Source: CBDHCC01 sp965261015
GTDB taxonomy: Bacteria; Pseudomonadota; Alphaproteobacteria; Sphingomonadales; Sphingomonadaceae
Direction of reading: 5' to 3'
Assembly: GCA_965261015.1 (NCBI GenBank)
Contig: CBDHCC010000001.1
Location: 496,001-560,000 of the forward strand
DNA length: 64,000 nt
Shown: positions 43,101-52,020 of the stretch, piece by piece
Numbering within the stretch: the stretch's first letter is position 1
How the letters are laid out: every line of letters begins with the position of its first letter
Notes under the pieces: model-generated
What the model was told of the DNA's origin: nothing
The model's input: only the letters and a program-made list of their open reading frames with translations
Databases searched by the model: none
Translations under genes and position numbers: made by a program

Positions 43101-43247
43101 ATGGCCGATCGCAAGGCGTTCGCGCTACGCCTCGACCCCGCGCTCCACGCCCGTGTGGAGCGCCTGGCGGCCGCCGAGCTGCGCTCCGTCAACGCCCAGA
43201 TCGCCGTGCTGTTGGCCGAAGCGCTAAAGGCGCGGGCGCGGGAGTGA
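43101..43247 (+). CDS. 48-residue Arc-type ribbon-helix-helix protein
   Basis: The very small protein reads DRKAFALRLDPALHARVERL then AAAELRSVNAQIAVLLAEAL: a beta strand followed by two helices, the Arc/MetJ/CopG DNA-binding fold in full. It lies five bases after the SPFH gene in the same direction. It is below the length many gene callers accept. It may repress the operon via the GTGATATCAC palindrome at 42161, by analogy to other RHH repressors. A toxin-antitoxin antitoxin is an alternative, but no toxin is adjacent. Confidence 0.78.
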   Translation: MADRKAFALRLDPALHARVERLAAAELRSVNAQIAVLLAEALKARARE

Positions 43248-43272
43248 GGAGCGGGCGGATCGGCCCCGCCGA

Positions 43273-44109
43273 TCAGCCGCCCAGCGCCTCGTCCAGCATG
43301 GTCGCCAGCCTTAGCCCCGCGCGCACGATCTGGTCGCGCGCGACCGGCAGCATCGCGTCCGCGTCCGCCTCGTCCAGGACCAGGCGCGCGGTCGGCTTCG
43401 GCCCGCACGGATCGCCGTCATAGGCCCGGGCGTAGGCGGTGCGCGCCAAGTTCCAGCTTTCGCGGCTCCAGTCGGCGGAGGTGCCGGCCGCCGCCTGCAC
43501 CCGTTCGGCCGGGCTGTAGCGCCGGACAACCGAAGGTCCGGTGGTGAGCGCCCGGTCCGCCACGATCCCGTCCCACACGCCGTGCAGGTTCAGCCAGTCG
43601 GGGGCGTAGATGCCCCACGCGACCGGCACGTCGTTGCCGCCGCGATCGCCCCGGTCGCCGGCGTGCAGCGGCATGGCCAGGTCGCCGGTGAAGTGGGTGA
43701 GGAACGCCAGCGCCTGCAGCCGCTCCCAATCCGCCAGGCGGCGGTTCCGCAGGCTGGCATAGGCGCGGTCCAGCGCGCCCTTGACGCACGACCCGTTGGC
43801 GCACGGTGCGTCCAGATCGAAGGGCTGGCAGATGTCGACATTCTGATAGTGCCATGGGGCGGTGTAGTCGAAGCGCTCGCGGTCGCGCCGGATGCAATCG
43901 GGCCACACGCTGGCATCACCCAGCGTGGCCAGTGGACAGTCTGGAGTTCGCAGCTCCGATCGGTGGGCGAGCAGCCGGCGGACCTCGCGCCGGGTCGCGG
44001 GCGTCGTGTTGGCCAGCGCGATGGCGGCGACCGCGCGATGCCCGCTGCCGCCCCAAGCGAGAGCGGGCGAGGGAAGGAGGAGAGCGAGGAGCAGGAGGAG
44101 GCGGCGCAT
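43273..44109 (-). CDS. secreted S1/P1-type nuclease
   Basis: The 278-residue protein has a signal peptide (RRLLLLLALLLPSPALA) cleaved just before WGGSGHRAVAAIA. In S1/P1 nucleases, the mature N-terminal Trp and following His are zinc ligands. Other ligands appear in PWHYQNVDIC, LTHFTGDLAMPLHAGD and GNDVPV. Three zinc ions cleave single-stranded DNA or RNA and 3'-nucleotides; the enzyme should be periplasmic or exported and scavenge phosphate or nucleotides. Confidence 0.9.
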   Translation of the reverse strand: MRRLLLLLALLLPSPALAWGGSGHRAVAAIALANTTPATRREVRRLLAHRSELRTPDCPLATLGDASVWPDCIRRDRERFDYTAPWHYQNVDICQPFDLDAPCANGSCVKGALDRAYASLRNRRLADWERLQALAFLTHFTGDLAMPLHAGDRGDRGGNDVPVAWGIYAPDWLNLHGVWDGIVADRALTTGPSVVRRYSPAERVQAAAGTSADWSRESWNLARTAYARAYDGDPCGPKPTARLVLDEADADAMLPVARDQIVRAGLRLATMLDEALGG

Positions 44110-44118
44110 CGAAGCGCC

Positions 44119-44487
44119 TTAGCGGCCCGCCGTGTCGTTGTCGTGACGCACGGTCCAGCCCTCGCCGTCGAGCGGATCCGGCTGGCAACCCAGCACCGGA
44201 TCGAAGCGGACTGTGCGGCTGGCGATGAGGGGCACGTAGGCGGTGACGCTCTTCGCCGCCGCGTCCTCCCGCAGCCGGATCGCCTCCATCCCCGGCTCGA
44301 AGTCGGCGGTGCAGCTTTCCAGGGGGCGACCGCCGAAATAGCGGCAGCCGCAGGCCACTCGCGCGCCATAGCCGACGCCCAGTTGGAGCACGGGCCGCAT
44401 CTGCTGGACGTAGGCGAAGGCGGCGATCGCCAGCAACGCGGCGATGGCGACGGCGGCCTGGAAGGCGCGGGAGCGGGTCGTTGCCAT
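44119..44487 (-). CDS. hypothetical membrane-anchored protein with Cys-rich motif
   Basis: The 122-residue protein has one N-terminal helix (FQAAVAIAALLAIAAFAYV), then a periplasmic part with RVACGCRYFGGRPLESC, followed by FEPGMEAIRLREDAAAKSV and a Cys near the end. The CxC...C spacing suggests disulfides. I do not recognise a function. It is divergent from a serine hydrolase gene 27 bases away and ten bases upstream of the S1/P1 nuclease start on the same strand, with which it may be co-transcribed. Confidence 0.75.
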   Translation of the reverse strand: MATTRSRAFQAAVAIAALLAIAAFAYVQQMRPVLQLGVGYGARVACGCRYFGGRPLESCTADFEPGMEAIRLREDAAAKSVTAYVPLIASRTVRFDPVLGCQPDPLDGEGWTVRHDNDTAGR

Positions 44488-44514
44488 GACGGGATGCGAC
44501 GCTAGGCTGTGGCT

Positions 44515-45609
44515 ATGACAAAGGGAAGGTTCCTGCCGCTCGCCGCCGCGCTGGCGATCTCGTCGGGGGTCGGGCTGGCGGTGTCCGCCTTCCGCGCGCC
44601 CGTCCACGTGGACGAAGTCTGGGACAATCGCCGCATCGACCCGCTGTTCGTAGACGGGGCAGGCACCCGCGCCGTCGTGGTGATCGAGAACGGATCGGTG
44701 GTCGCTAAGAAATATGCGCCGGGCTTTTCCGACGACACCCGCTTCATCAGCTGGTCGATGGCCAAGACGATCACCGCCATGCTGGTGGGCGAGCTGGTGG
44801 CCGACGGCCGGCTGGCGCTGGACGCACCCGCGCCCGTTCCCGCCTGGCGGCGGCCCGGCGACCCGCGCGCCGCCATCACGCTGCGCCAGCTGCTCACCAT
44901 GAGTTCGGGCCTGACCCACACCGAAGTGGGCGACCCGGTGCAGGATTCGGACACCAACCAGGTGCTGTTCGTGTCGGGCACCCAGGACATGGCCGCCGCC
45001 GCCGTCGCGCAGCCGCTGGAGGCCGCGCCGGGCGCACGCTTTGAATACAGTTCGCTCACAACCATCATCCTGTCGGACATCGTCGCGCGCACTCTCACCG
45101 CGTCCACCGATCCCCGTGTCCGGGCGCAGGCGTACCGCGCCTTTGCCGACGAGCGGCTGTTCGCGCCCGCTGGCATCCGCTCGGCCCGGTTCGAGTTCGA
45201 CGGCGCCGGCACGCAGGTCGGCGGCTCGCTGATCTACATGACGCTGGACGATTGGGGGCGGTTCGGGCGCGTGCTGCTGGACGGTCGGGGCCAGGCCGCG
45301 ACGGCGATCGTCCGGCCGGACTGGCTCGCCTTCATGAAGACGCCGGCGGCGACCAATGGGCAATATGGCGGCCAGACCTGGCTGAACCGCCCCGGGCAGG
45401 GTGACCCGGCGCTGTTTCCCGACAAGGGCCTGCCGCAGGTCGCGGCCGCGGTCGGCCATCTGGGCCAATATGTGGTGACCGGCGCGCTGCCGGGCGATCG
45501 CAACCTGGTGGTCGTGCGGTTGGGCCACACGCCCGACGACGCGCGCCGGGCCACCGTGGACCGGATCGGCGACCTCTTCGTTGCCTTCGCGAAGGAGACG
45601 GACCGATGA
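44515..45609 (+). CDS. serine hydrolase, beta-lactamase/class C family
   Basis: The 364-residue protein has a signal/anchor segment (PLAAALAISSGVGLAVSAF), the S-x-x-K motif SMAKT (Ser and Lys in SWSMAKTITAML) and the Tyr of the second motif in FEYSSLTT. These are hallmarks of the class C beta-lactamase-like hydrolase/esterase family (COG1680). True beta-lactamase activity is unlikely; a D-Ala or ester hydrolase or 6-aminohexanoate-dimer-hydrolase-like role is typical. ATG at 44515; the downstream NTF2-like gene overlaps its stop. Confidence 0.87.
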   Translation: MTKGRFLPLAAALAISSGVGLAVSAFRAPVHVDEVWDNRRIDPLFVDGAGTRAVVVIENGSVVAKKYAPGFSDDTRFISWSMAKTITAMLVGELVADGRLALDAPAPVPAWRRPGDPRAAITLRQLLTMSSGLTHTEVGDPVQDSDTNQVLFVSGTQDMAAAAVAQPLEAAPGARFEYSSLTTIILSDIVARTLTASTDPRVRAQAYRAFADERLFAPAGIRSARFEFDGAGTQVGGSLIYMTLDDWGRFGRVLLDGRGQAATAIVRPDWLAFMKTPAATNGQYGGQTWLNRPGQGDPALFPDKGLPQVAAAVGHLGQYVVTGALPGDRNLVVVRLGHTPDDARRATVDRIGDLFVAFAKETDR

Positions 45610-45959
45610 CCGACGACGAGCTGTGGAGTTACGAAGAGAGCCTGTGGACCGGGGATGCCGCGCATTATCGCGAGTCGATCCATCCCGACTGCGTCATGGT
45701 CCTGCCCGAAGAGCCCTTCGCGATGAGCGGTCGCGAGGCCATCGAGGCGGTGGCGGACACCCCGCGCTGGGAGGACGCCACGTTGTCGCAGCGGTCGCTC
45801 AGCCGTCTGTCGGACGGGCTGATCGCCATTTCGTACCGGGCGGAGGCGACCCGCGGCGACGAGCGGTACACGGCGTGGTCCACGTCCACCTATTGGAAGG
45901 GAGAGCCCGGCTGGCGGGTCGTCCAACACAGCCAGACGGTGCCGCCGATCGCGGGATGA
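45606..45959 (+). CDS. NTF2-like / DUF4440-type small protein
   Basis: The 117-residue protein starts ELWSYEESLWTGDAAHYRES then HPDCVMVLP and ends TYWKGEPGWRVVQHSQTVPP, the alpha+beta cone of SnoaL/NTF2-like proteins that bind or act on small hydrophobic ligands. Its ATG overlaps the serine hydrolase stop (ATGA). No catalytic residues can be pointed out with certainty. Confidence 0.82.
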   Translation: MTDDELWSYEESLWTGDAAHYRESIHPDCVMVLPEEPFAMSGREAIEAVADTPRWEDATLSQRSLSRLSDGLIAISYRAEATRGDERYTAWSTSTYWKGEPGWRVVQHSQTVPPIAG

Positions 45960-45965
45960 ACCGGC

Positions 45966-46742
45966 TCAGCCGCGTTTCAGGTCGGCCTCGAAGGCGCGCA
46001 CCCGGGCCGCGTTCACCCCCAGGTCGCTGGTCCCCACCCGGCTGACCGACCGCAGGTCCACGCGCGATCCGGCACCGTCGGGTCGGACGCGGACGACCAC
46101 GTCGTCCTTGAAGCGGAACAGGGAGACCGTGTCCGTCGCCTCCACCGTGCCGGCCGCCCGGTCCACGGCCGCGACCGTCCACCCACGCGCTCGGACAAGC
46201 GCCTCCACGCGCGCCAGCGTCCGGGCCGGCGGGCTGTCGACGTGGAGTGGTCGTATGTCGCCGTAACGCTGGCGAAGTACGGCCCGCCAGCGGTCGCGCG
46301 GCGGCAGGGCGGCCAGGGCGGGCTGATCCAGGTCGGGAACGGACTCCCAGTTGTCGTCGCGGAGTGCGAGCGTCCGGAACTCCGGCGGATTGGCGGGATC
46401 GGTGGTGACGTCGTGGATCGAAGGAACACGGGCGGCCACGGCCAGCCAGCTCCACAGATAGCCGCAATAGCCCGCCGCCAGCAGCAGGGCCACCGCGCCG
46501 GGCAGCGCCGTGCGCGCCCGCGCGCGCCACCCCCAGAGGAGCGCCGCGAGGGCCAGCACACCGCCCAACGCCGCCGCGTAAAACCCCCATCGCAAGAGCA
46601 CGAAGCCCACGGTGAACGGCCAGCCCCCCGCCCCGCTGCCCACCGCGCCGATCAGTCCCGCCATCGCTCCGCCGAGCGCCAAGATCAGGGCCAGCCACGC
46701 CAGTCGAGTGGGACGGCGGGAGGTGTTTTCCGATGTTGTCAT
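45966..46742 (-). CDS. DUF1499 membrane protein
   Basis: The 258-residue protein has three N-terminal helices (about 12-100) followed by a soluble DUF1499-like domain: VPSIHDVTTDPANPPEF, AVLRQRYGDI and VVRVRPDGAGSRVDLRSVSRVGTSDLG, all characteristic. Family function is unknown. The start overlaps the upstream enoyl-CoA hydratase gene by four bases, so expression is linked. Convergent with the NTF2-like gene. Confidence 0.85.
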   Translation of the reverse strand: MTTSENTSRRPTRLAWLALILALGGAMAGLIGAVGSGAGGWPFTVGFVLLRWGFYAAALGGVLALAALLWGWRARARTALPGAVALLLAAGYCGYLWSWLAVAARVPSIHDVTTDPANPPEFRTLALRDDNWESVPDLDQPALAALPPRDRWRAVLRQRYGDIRPLHVDSPPARTLARVEALVRARGWTVAAVDRAAGTVEATDTVSLFRFKDDVVVRVRPDGAGSRVDLRSVSRVGTSDLGVNAARVRAFEADLKRG

Positions 46743-47599
46743 TCAACTCTCCAGGGTGGATCGCGCCAAGGGGGCCAGTCGGCCGGCAGGTCGCCCGGCA
46801 CACGGCCGGGCCAGTCGGGTGGGCGCTTCTCCAGGAAACTATCGACCCCTTCGCGCGCGTCCGGTCCCGCGCCCAACAGCCGGATCATGCGGCTGTCGAC
46901 CCGATGAGCGGCCATCGGGTGCGCCTCCGTCAGGCCGCGCCACAGCATCTGCCGGGTGACGGCCGCCGACACGGGCGAGACCTCCGCCATCGCCTGGGCC
47001 AGCGCGCGTGCGGCCGGCAACAGTTCGTCCGCGGCGTGGGCCGATCGCGCCAGCCCGCCCGCCACCACCTCCCCAGCGGACAAGAGCCGTCCGGTCAGGC
47101 ACCAGTCGAGCGCGTGGGCGATGCCGACGAGCCGGGGCAGGAACCAAGAGGACGCGGCCTCCGGCACGATACCCCGCCGGGCGAAGACGAAGCCGATCCG
47201 CGCCTGCTCGCCCACCAGGCGCGCGTCCATCGGCAGGGTCATGGTGGCCCCGATGCCGACGGCCGGCCCGTTGATCGCGGCGATCACCGGTTTCAGGCTT
47301 GCGAAGATGCGGAGCGCCACGCGCCCGCCGATGTCCCGGTTCGCCTCGTCGTCCCAATCCGGTGCGTCGCCTTCGCCGGCAAAGGTCGCGCCGCCGCCCT
47401 CCAGGTCGGCACCCGCGCAAAAGGCGCGGCCCGCGCCGGTGACGATCACGGCCCGGACCCGTGGGTCGGCGTCCGTCCGGTCGAACGCGGCGATCAGGTC
47501 GTCGGCCATCTCGCCAGTGAAGGCGTTGAGGCGGTCCGGCCGATTCAGCGTGATCGTCGCCACCGCCCCGTCGACGACCAAGCCGATCGCGTCGCCCAT
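46739..47599 (-). CDS. enoyl-CoA hydratase/isomerase family protein
   Basis: The 286-residue crotonase-fold protein has the oxyanion-hole motifs FCAGADL and GPAVGIGATMTLPMDARL and the catalytic-type Glu in RRGIVPEAASSWFLPR. It hydrates or isomerises unsaturated acyl-CoA in fatty acid or aromatic degradation. Length is slightly longer than the common 260. Followed by a DUF1499 gene with a four-base overlap. Confidence 0.88.
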   Translation of the reverse strand: MGDAIGLVVDGAVATITLNRPDRLNAFTGEMADDLIAAFDRTDADPRVRAVIVTGAGRAFCAGADLEGGGATFAGEGDAPDWDDEANRDIGGRVALRIFASLKPVIAAINGPAVGIGATMTLPMDARLVGEQARIGFVFARRGIVPEAASSWFLPRLVGIAHALDWCLTGRLLSAGEVVAGGLARSAHAADELLPAARALAQAMAEVSPVSAAVTRQMLWRGLTEAHPMAAHRVDSRMIRLLGAGPDAREGVDSFLEKRPPDWPGRVPGDLPADWPPWRDPPWRVE

Positions 47600-47626
47600 C
47601 GCGTCAGCCCCGCGGCGCGGCGATAG

Positions 47627-49453
47627 TCATCCGGCGCGCCGGATATAGGCGAGCACGCGATCCTCCAGCACATCCAGCGGGACCGCGCCGCCACCCAGCA
47701 CGGCCTCGTGAAAGTCGCGGATGTCGAACCGGTCGCCCAAATCCCGCTCGGCGCGCGCGCGCAGGTCGCTGATCTTCAGCTGCCCGATCATGTAACTGGT
47801 CGCCTGGCCCGGGTTGTTGAGGTAGCGATCCACTTCTTTCACGATGTCCCGCTCGCTCAACGGCGCGTTGTCCCGGAAATAGTCGATCGCCCGCTCGCGC
47901 GACCAGCGTTTGGAATGCATCCCCGTGTCGGTGACCAGCCGGATGGCGCGCCACATCTGCAGGGACAGCATCCCGAATTCCGAATAGGGGTCGGTGTAGG
48001 CCCCCATCTCTTTCGCCAGACGCTCCGAATAGAGGCCCCAACCCTCTCCATAGGCGCCGTAAAAGCCGAAGCGCCGGAATTTGGGCAGGCCGGGCAGTTC
48101 CTGGGCGCGGGCGATCTGGAAATGGTGGCCGGGCGCGCCCTCGTGGTGGGCGATGGCCTCCACCTGGGTCTTTTGCACCTGCGTCATGTCGGCCAGGTTG
48201 ACGTAGAAGATGCCCGGCCGCGATCCGTCCGGGGCCGGGCGGTTGTAGAAGGCGACGGACGCCGTGTCCTGCCGGAACGGCTCCACCGCGCGCACCTCCA
48301 GGTCCGCCTTGGGCAGGGTGCGGAAGAAGCGCGGGGCGGCTTCCATCGTCTGCGCGATGTCGGCGCGCGCGTCGGTCAGATACCGCTCTCGCCCCGCCGC
48401 GTCGTTGGGATATTGCCACTTCGGATCGGTCCGCAGTTCCACGAAGAACTCGGGCAGGGTGCCGGTGAAGCCGACCCGCGCCTTCACCGCCTCCATCTCG
48501 GTTCGGATCTTCGCCACCTGCTCCAGCCCGATCGTGTGGATCTGGTCGGCCGTCAGGTCGGTCGTGGTGTAGTAGCGCAGGCGCGACTGGTAATAGGCAT
48601 CGCCGTTCGGCAGGCTCCAGGCCCCGTCATTGCCCGTCGCCTTGGGCTCGATCTCGTCCAGCGCCGCGAACAGGGTGTCGAAGCCGGCGCGGTACGGCCC
48701 GGACAGGGCGGCGGCGGCCTGCGCGACCAGCCGGTCCTTGGTGGGCTGATCGGCGTCCAGTTTGGCGACCTTCGCCTTGAAGTCGGCCAGGATCACGCCG
48801 TCCTCGGTGTCCTCGAACGGCGCGCCGGTCAGCGCCTTTTGCGCGTCGGCGCGCGCGGGCGCGAACACCATGGCCGGCGGCACGACGCCCCGGGCCGCCT
48901 GGGCGCGCATCCGGTCCGCCGTCTCGCGCATGACACGCGCGCTGTCGTTCAGGCGCGCGATGTATGCTTCGGCGTCGGCGACCGTGTCGACCCGATGCTG
49001 GTTGACCAGGAAGACCGGAATGTCGCCCGCCGGGCTGCCGTTGGTGGACACCGGGAAGGCGTAGTCGCGGAACGCAGCCTGCTCACGCGCTGTCTTCACC
49101 TGTTCGGCGAACAGCCGATAATTGAGCTGCCCCTGCTCGCTCAGCCGGTCCGGCGAGAAGCGGCGGGTCATCTCCGCCAACTGCGCCTCGGCCAGCGCCA
49201 GCCGGCGTTCGTCCGCCGCGTTCGTGGTGTCGTCCAATTTGTCGTAATCGGTCTTGAGGCCCAGGCTCGTCGACGCTTCCGGGCTGAGCGCGACCTGCGC
49301 GTCGAAGGCCTGGTCCAGGAACTCCACCAGCCGCTGGTCCTCCGCCATGGCCTGCGCCGCCGCGGGCGGGGCGGCGGTGGGCGTCGTCTGCGCGGCCAGC
49401 GGAGCGGCGGCTCCGCACAGCAGCGCCAGGATCAGGTGGCGGGATCGGGTCAT
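47627..49453 (-). CDS. DUF885 family protein, secreted probable metallopeptidase-like
   Basis: The 608-residue protein has a signal peptide (RHLILALLCGAAAPLAAQ) and the DUF885 features: IPVFLVNQHRVDTVADAEAY and IAHHEGAPGHHFQIARA (about residue 434), a zinc-like HExxHH variant (HEGAPGHH), followed by FGFYGAYGEGWGLYSERLAKEMG with a further Glu. This arrangement supports a zincin-like periplasmic hydrolase, although few members have been characterised. Sphingomonads carry several paralogues. Confidence 0.87.
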   Translation of the reverse strand: MTRSRHLILALLCGAAAPLAAQTTPTAAPPAAAQAMAEDQRLVEFLDQAFDAQVALSPEASTSLGLKTDYDKLDDTTNAADERRLALAEAQLAEMTRRFSPDRLSEQGQLNYRLFAEQVKTAREQAAFRDYAFPVSTNGSPAGDIPVFLVNQHRVDTVADAEAYIARLNDSARVMRETADRMRAQAARGVVPPAMVFAPARADAQKALTGAPFEDTEDGVILADFKAKVAKLDADQPTKDRLVAQAAAALSGPYRAGFDTLFAALDEIEPKATGNDGAWSLPNGDAYYQSRLRYYTTTDLTADQIHTIGLEQVAKIRTEMEAVKARVGFTGTLPEFFVELRTDPKWQYPNDAAGRERYLTDARADIAQTMEAAPRFFRTLPKADLEVRAVEPFRQDTASVAFYNRPAPDGSRPGIFYVNLADMTQVQKTQVEAIAHHEGAPGHHFQIARAQELPGLPKFRRFGFYGAYGEGWGLYSERLAKEMGAYTDPYSEFGMLSLQMWRAIRLVTDTGMHSKRWSRERAIDYFRDNAPLSERDIVKEVDRYLNNPGQATSYMIGQLKISDLRARAERDLGDRFDIRDFHEAVLGGGAVPLDVLEDRVLAYIRRAG

Positions 49454-49689
49454 GGCGGGTCTCCGGATGGACGATGGCAGGAGTGCGCTTCCATCCTATG
49501 GCCACCCGGCCGGTGCGGCAATCGCCCGCCAGCTCGGGTTCAACCGCGAAGGGCGTCGCCGATGAGGGGCGCGGGCCGGGGCCAAGAAAAGATCGGGCGG
49601 AACAGGGCCGCATTGTCGAGCGAGAACCGGGCATGGGGGCGCCCCGTCGCAAGATCGGTGGGCAAAGCTGCCCCGATAGCCAACAAGCC

Positions 49690-52020
49690 TTACATGAGCT
49701 TGTCCAAGGTGAGCGGCAGGTCGCGAACGCGCTTGCCGGTGGCGTTGTAGACGGCGTTGGCGATAGCGGCAGCGGTGCCGGTGATGCCGATCTCGCCGAC
49801 GCCGTGCGCGCCCATCGGCGTGTGCGGGTCGGCGATGTCGGTCCAGATGACCTCGATCGGCGGCACGTCCAGGTGCACGGGGACGTGGTATTCGGCGAGG
49901 CTGGGGTTGGCGATGCGACCGCTACGCTCGTCGAACTCGGTCTCCTCCATCAGCGCGAGGCCGAGCCCCATGACGATGCCGCCGCGGAACTGGCTGGCGG
50001 CGGTCTTGGCGTTGAGGATGCGGCCGCAGTCCATCGCGCCGAGAAAGCGGTCGACGCGGGTCTCGCCGGTGACCGCGTTGACGCGGACCTGGGCGAACAT
50101 CGCGCCGAAGCTGTGCATCGACCAGTGCTGCATCTCCAGCGGCATCGGTGCCTCGCCGTCGGCCGCACCCTCGGAGCGCTGCGCGCGCGCGAGAATCGAG
50201 CCGTAGCTCTCACGCCGATCGGGTTCGTCGAGCGCGACGAGGCCGCCGTCGACGCCGCCGACCTCGTCCGGCGAGAGGCCCGCGAGGGGAGAGTCGTTGC
50301 CGGCGAGCTTCAGCAGTTCGGCGAACAGCGCGCGCTGCGCGACGAGGACCGCCGCACCGATCGAGGCGGTCTGCTGCGACCCGCCGGCGAGGACGATGCC
50401 GGGCAGCGCTGAATCGCCGTACGCAACGGTCACCTGCTCGGGGCAGAGCCCCAGCCGGTCGGCGACGACCAGCGTGTGCGTGGTGGCGGTGCCCATCCCC
50501 ATCTCGTGCGCGGCGACCGCCATCGTGGCGGTGCCGTCCGCCCTGACCGACAGTCGTGCGGCCCCGCCGGGCATCCGGTAATAGGGATAGGTGGCCGTGG
50601 CGCAGCCCATCCCGAAGAGCCACTCGCCCTCCCGTGTGGTGCCGGCCGGGCGGCGCTGGTCCCAACCGAACCGCTCGGCCCCCATCCGGTACGCCTCGAC
50701 GATGTGACGCGATGAGAAAGGCGTGCCGGTGGTGGGATCCTTCTCCGGTTCGTTCCGGCGGCGTAGCTCGATGGGGTCCAGGCCCATCTCCTCGGCCAGT
50801 TCGTCGATCGCGCATTCGAGCGCGAAGGTGCCGACCGCCTCTCCCGGCGCGCGCATGAAGGTGTTGGCGAGCATGTCCATGCGCGCGACCTCGACGTCGA
50901 GCAGGAACGTCTCGGCGGCATAGGCGCTCTTGGTCGCGACGATGAAGGGTTCGGGGATGGCGCTGTGCGGCGACATGACAGTCGAGCCCGTGTGGACGAT
51001 TGCGGTGAAGTGGCCGTCCGCGTCGGCCCCGATCGCGACCCGCTGCTCGGTCGGCGCGCGGCCGCCGATCATCCGATACACGCCCTCTCGCGACAGGACG
51101 ATCCGGACTGGTCGCCCAGCGAGCTTTGATGCGGCAGCGGCGAGGACCTGATGCTGCCACAGCGTCTTCGAGCCGAAGCCGCCGCCGACATAGGGCGAGG
51201 TGACATGCACGTCACGCTCGTCGATCCCGAACATCCGCGCGAGTGACCAGGCGGTGTGCGCGACCGCCTGGCTCGCGTCGTGGACGCGCAAATTGTCCCC
51301 TTCCCAGGCGACGGTGGCGGCGTGCGGCTCGATCGCGTTGTGGCTGTGGCGCGGGGTCGAATAATGCGCGTCGATCCGATGGGGGGCCTCGGCGAGCGCC
51401 GCCTCGGCGTCGCCGATCGCGAGCTTCAGCGGCTCGCCCTGGAAAGTGCCGGGCTCGGTCCCGCGCGCCTCCGCGTCGGCCAGCGCGGTGACCGCTTTGT
51501 CGGACACATAGGAGGCGACGATCAGCGAGGCCGCGTGGTCGGCGCGGTCCTGCGTGTCGGCGAGGACGAGCGCGATCGGCTGCCCGTTCCAATGGACGCG
51601 GTCGTCCTGCATGACGGGCAGGTCGTCGCCGCCCGCCGCCTTCTCGGCCGACATGAAGCGCGGCATCGGTGCCAGGCGCGGCGCGTTCTCGTGCGTCATC
51701 ACCAGCACGACGCCCGGCGCCGAGCGCGCGGCGTTGAGGTCGAGCGAGGCGATCCGGCCCTTGGCGATCGTCGAGAAGGCGAGTCCGGCATAGACCATGC
51801 CATCCGGCGCGAACTCGGCGGCGAAGCGCGCGGCACCCTTCACCTTCAACGGCCCGTCGACGCGCGAGACGGCTCGGCCGACATGGCCGTGGCGCTCGCG
51901 GATCAGCGGATCGGGCTTGCCGCCGGGAATCCAGGCGTCGGGGGCGAACTCGACCGCCTTGGCCATCGCGCCCTGCACCGCGTTCTGCGCGGCGGCCTTC
52001 GCGTCTCCCAGCACGCTCAT
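49690..52020 (-). CDS. paoC: molybdenum hydroxylase large (Mo-cofactor) subunit, PaoC/xanthine dehydrogenase type
   Basis: The 776-residue subunit carries the Mo-cytosine-dinucleotide cofactor: RVDGPLKVKGAARFAAEF at the N-terminus, FEL-like PYVGGGFGSK, MRAPGEAVGTFALE and, near the end, GAHGVGEIGITG with the catalytic Glu. Together with the FAD and 2Fe-2S subunits this is a three-gene PaoABC-type aldehyde oxidoreductase or a related xanthine/aldehyde enzyme. ATG at 52020 overlaps the FAD subunit stop. Substrate cannot be read. Confidence 0.9.
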   Translation of the reverse strand: MSVLGDAKAAAQNAVQGAMAKAVEFAPDAWIPGGKPDPLIRERHGHVGRAVSRVDGPLKVKGAARFAAEFAPDGMVYAGLAFSTIAKGRIASLDLNAARSAPGVVLVMTHENAPRLAPMPRFMSAEKAAGGDDLPVMQDDRVHWNGQPIALVLADTQDRADHAASLIVASYVSDKAVTALADAEARGTEPGTFQGEPLKLAIGDAEAALAEAPHRIDAHYSTPRHSHNAIEPHAATVAWEGDNLRVHDASQAVAHTAWSLARMFGIDERDVHVTSPYVGGGFGSKTLWQHQVLAAAASKLAGRPVRIVLSREGVYRMIGGRAPTEQRVAIGADADGHFTAIVHTGSTVMSPHSAIPEPFIVATKSAYAAETFLLDVEVARMDMLANTFMRAPGEAVGTFALECAIDELAEEMGLDPIELRRRNEPEKDPTTGTPFSSRHIVEAYRMGAERFGWDQRRPAGTTREGEWLFGMGCATATYPYYRMPGGAARLSVRADGTATMAVAAHEMGMGTATTHTLVVADRLGLCPEQVTVAYGDSALPGIVLAGGSQQTASIGAAVLVAQRALFAELLKLAGNDSPLAGLSPDEVGGVDGGLVALDEPDRRESYGSILARAQRSEGAADGEAPMPLEMQHWSMHSFGAMFAQVRVNAVTGETRVDRFLGAMDCGRILNAKTAASQFRGGIVMGLGLALMEETEFDERSGRIANPSLAEYHVPVHLDVPPIEVIWTDIADPHTPMGAHGVGEIGITGTAAAIANAVYNATGKRVRDLPLTLDKLM

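Noticed and set aside
43101..43247. The ribbon-helix-helix protein as an antitoxin
   Set aside because: No toxin-like gene is adjacent; the neighbour is an SPFH protein. A repressor role is simpler.
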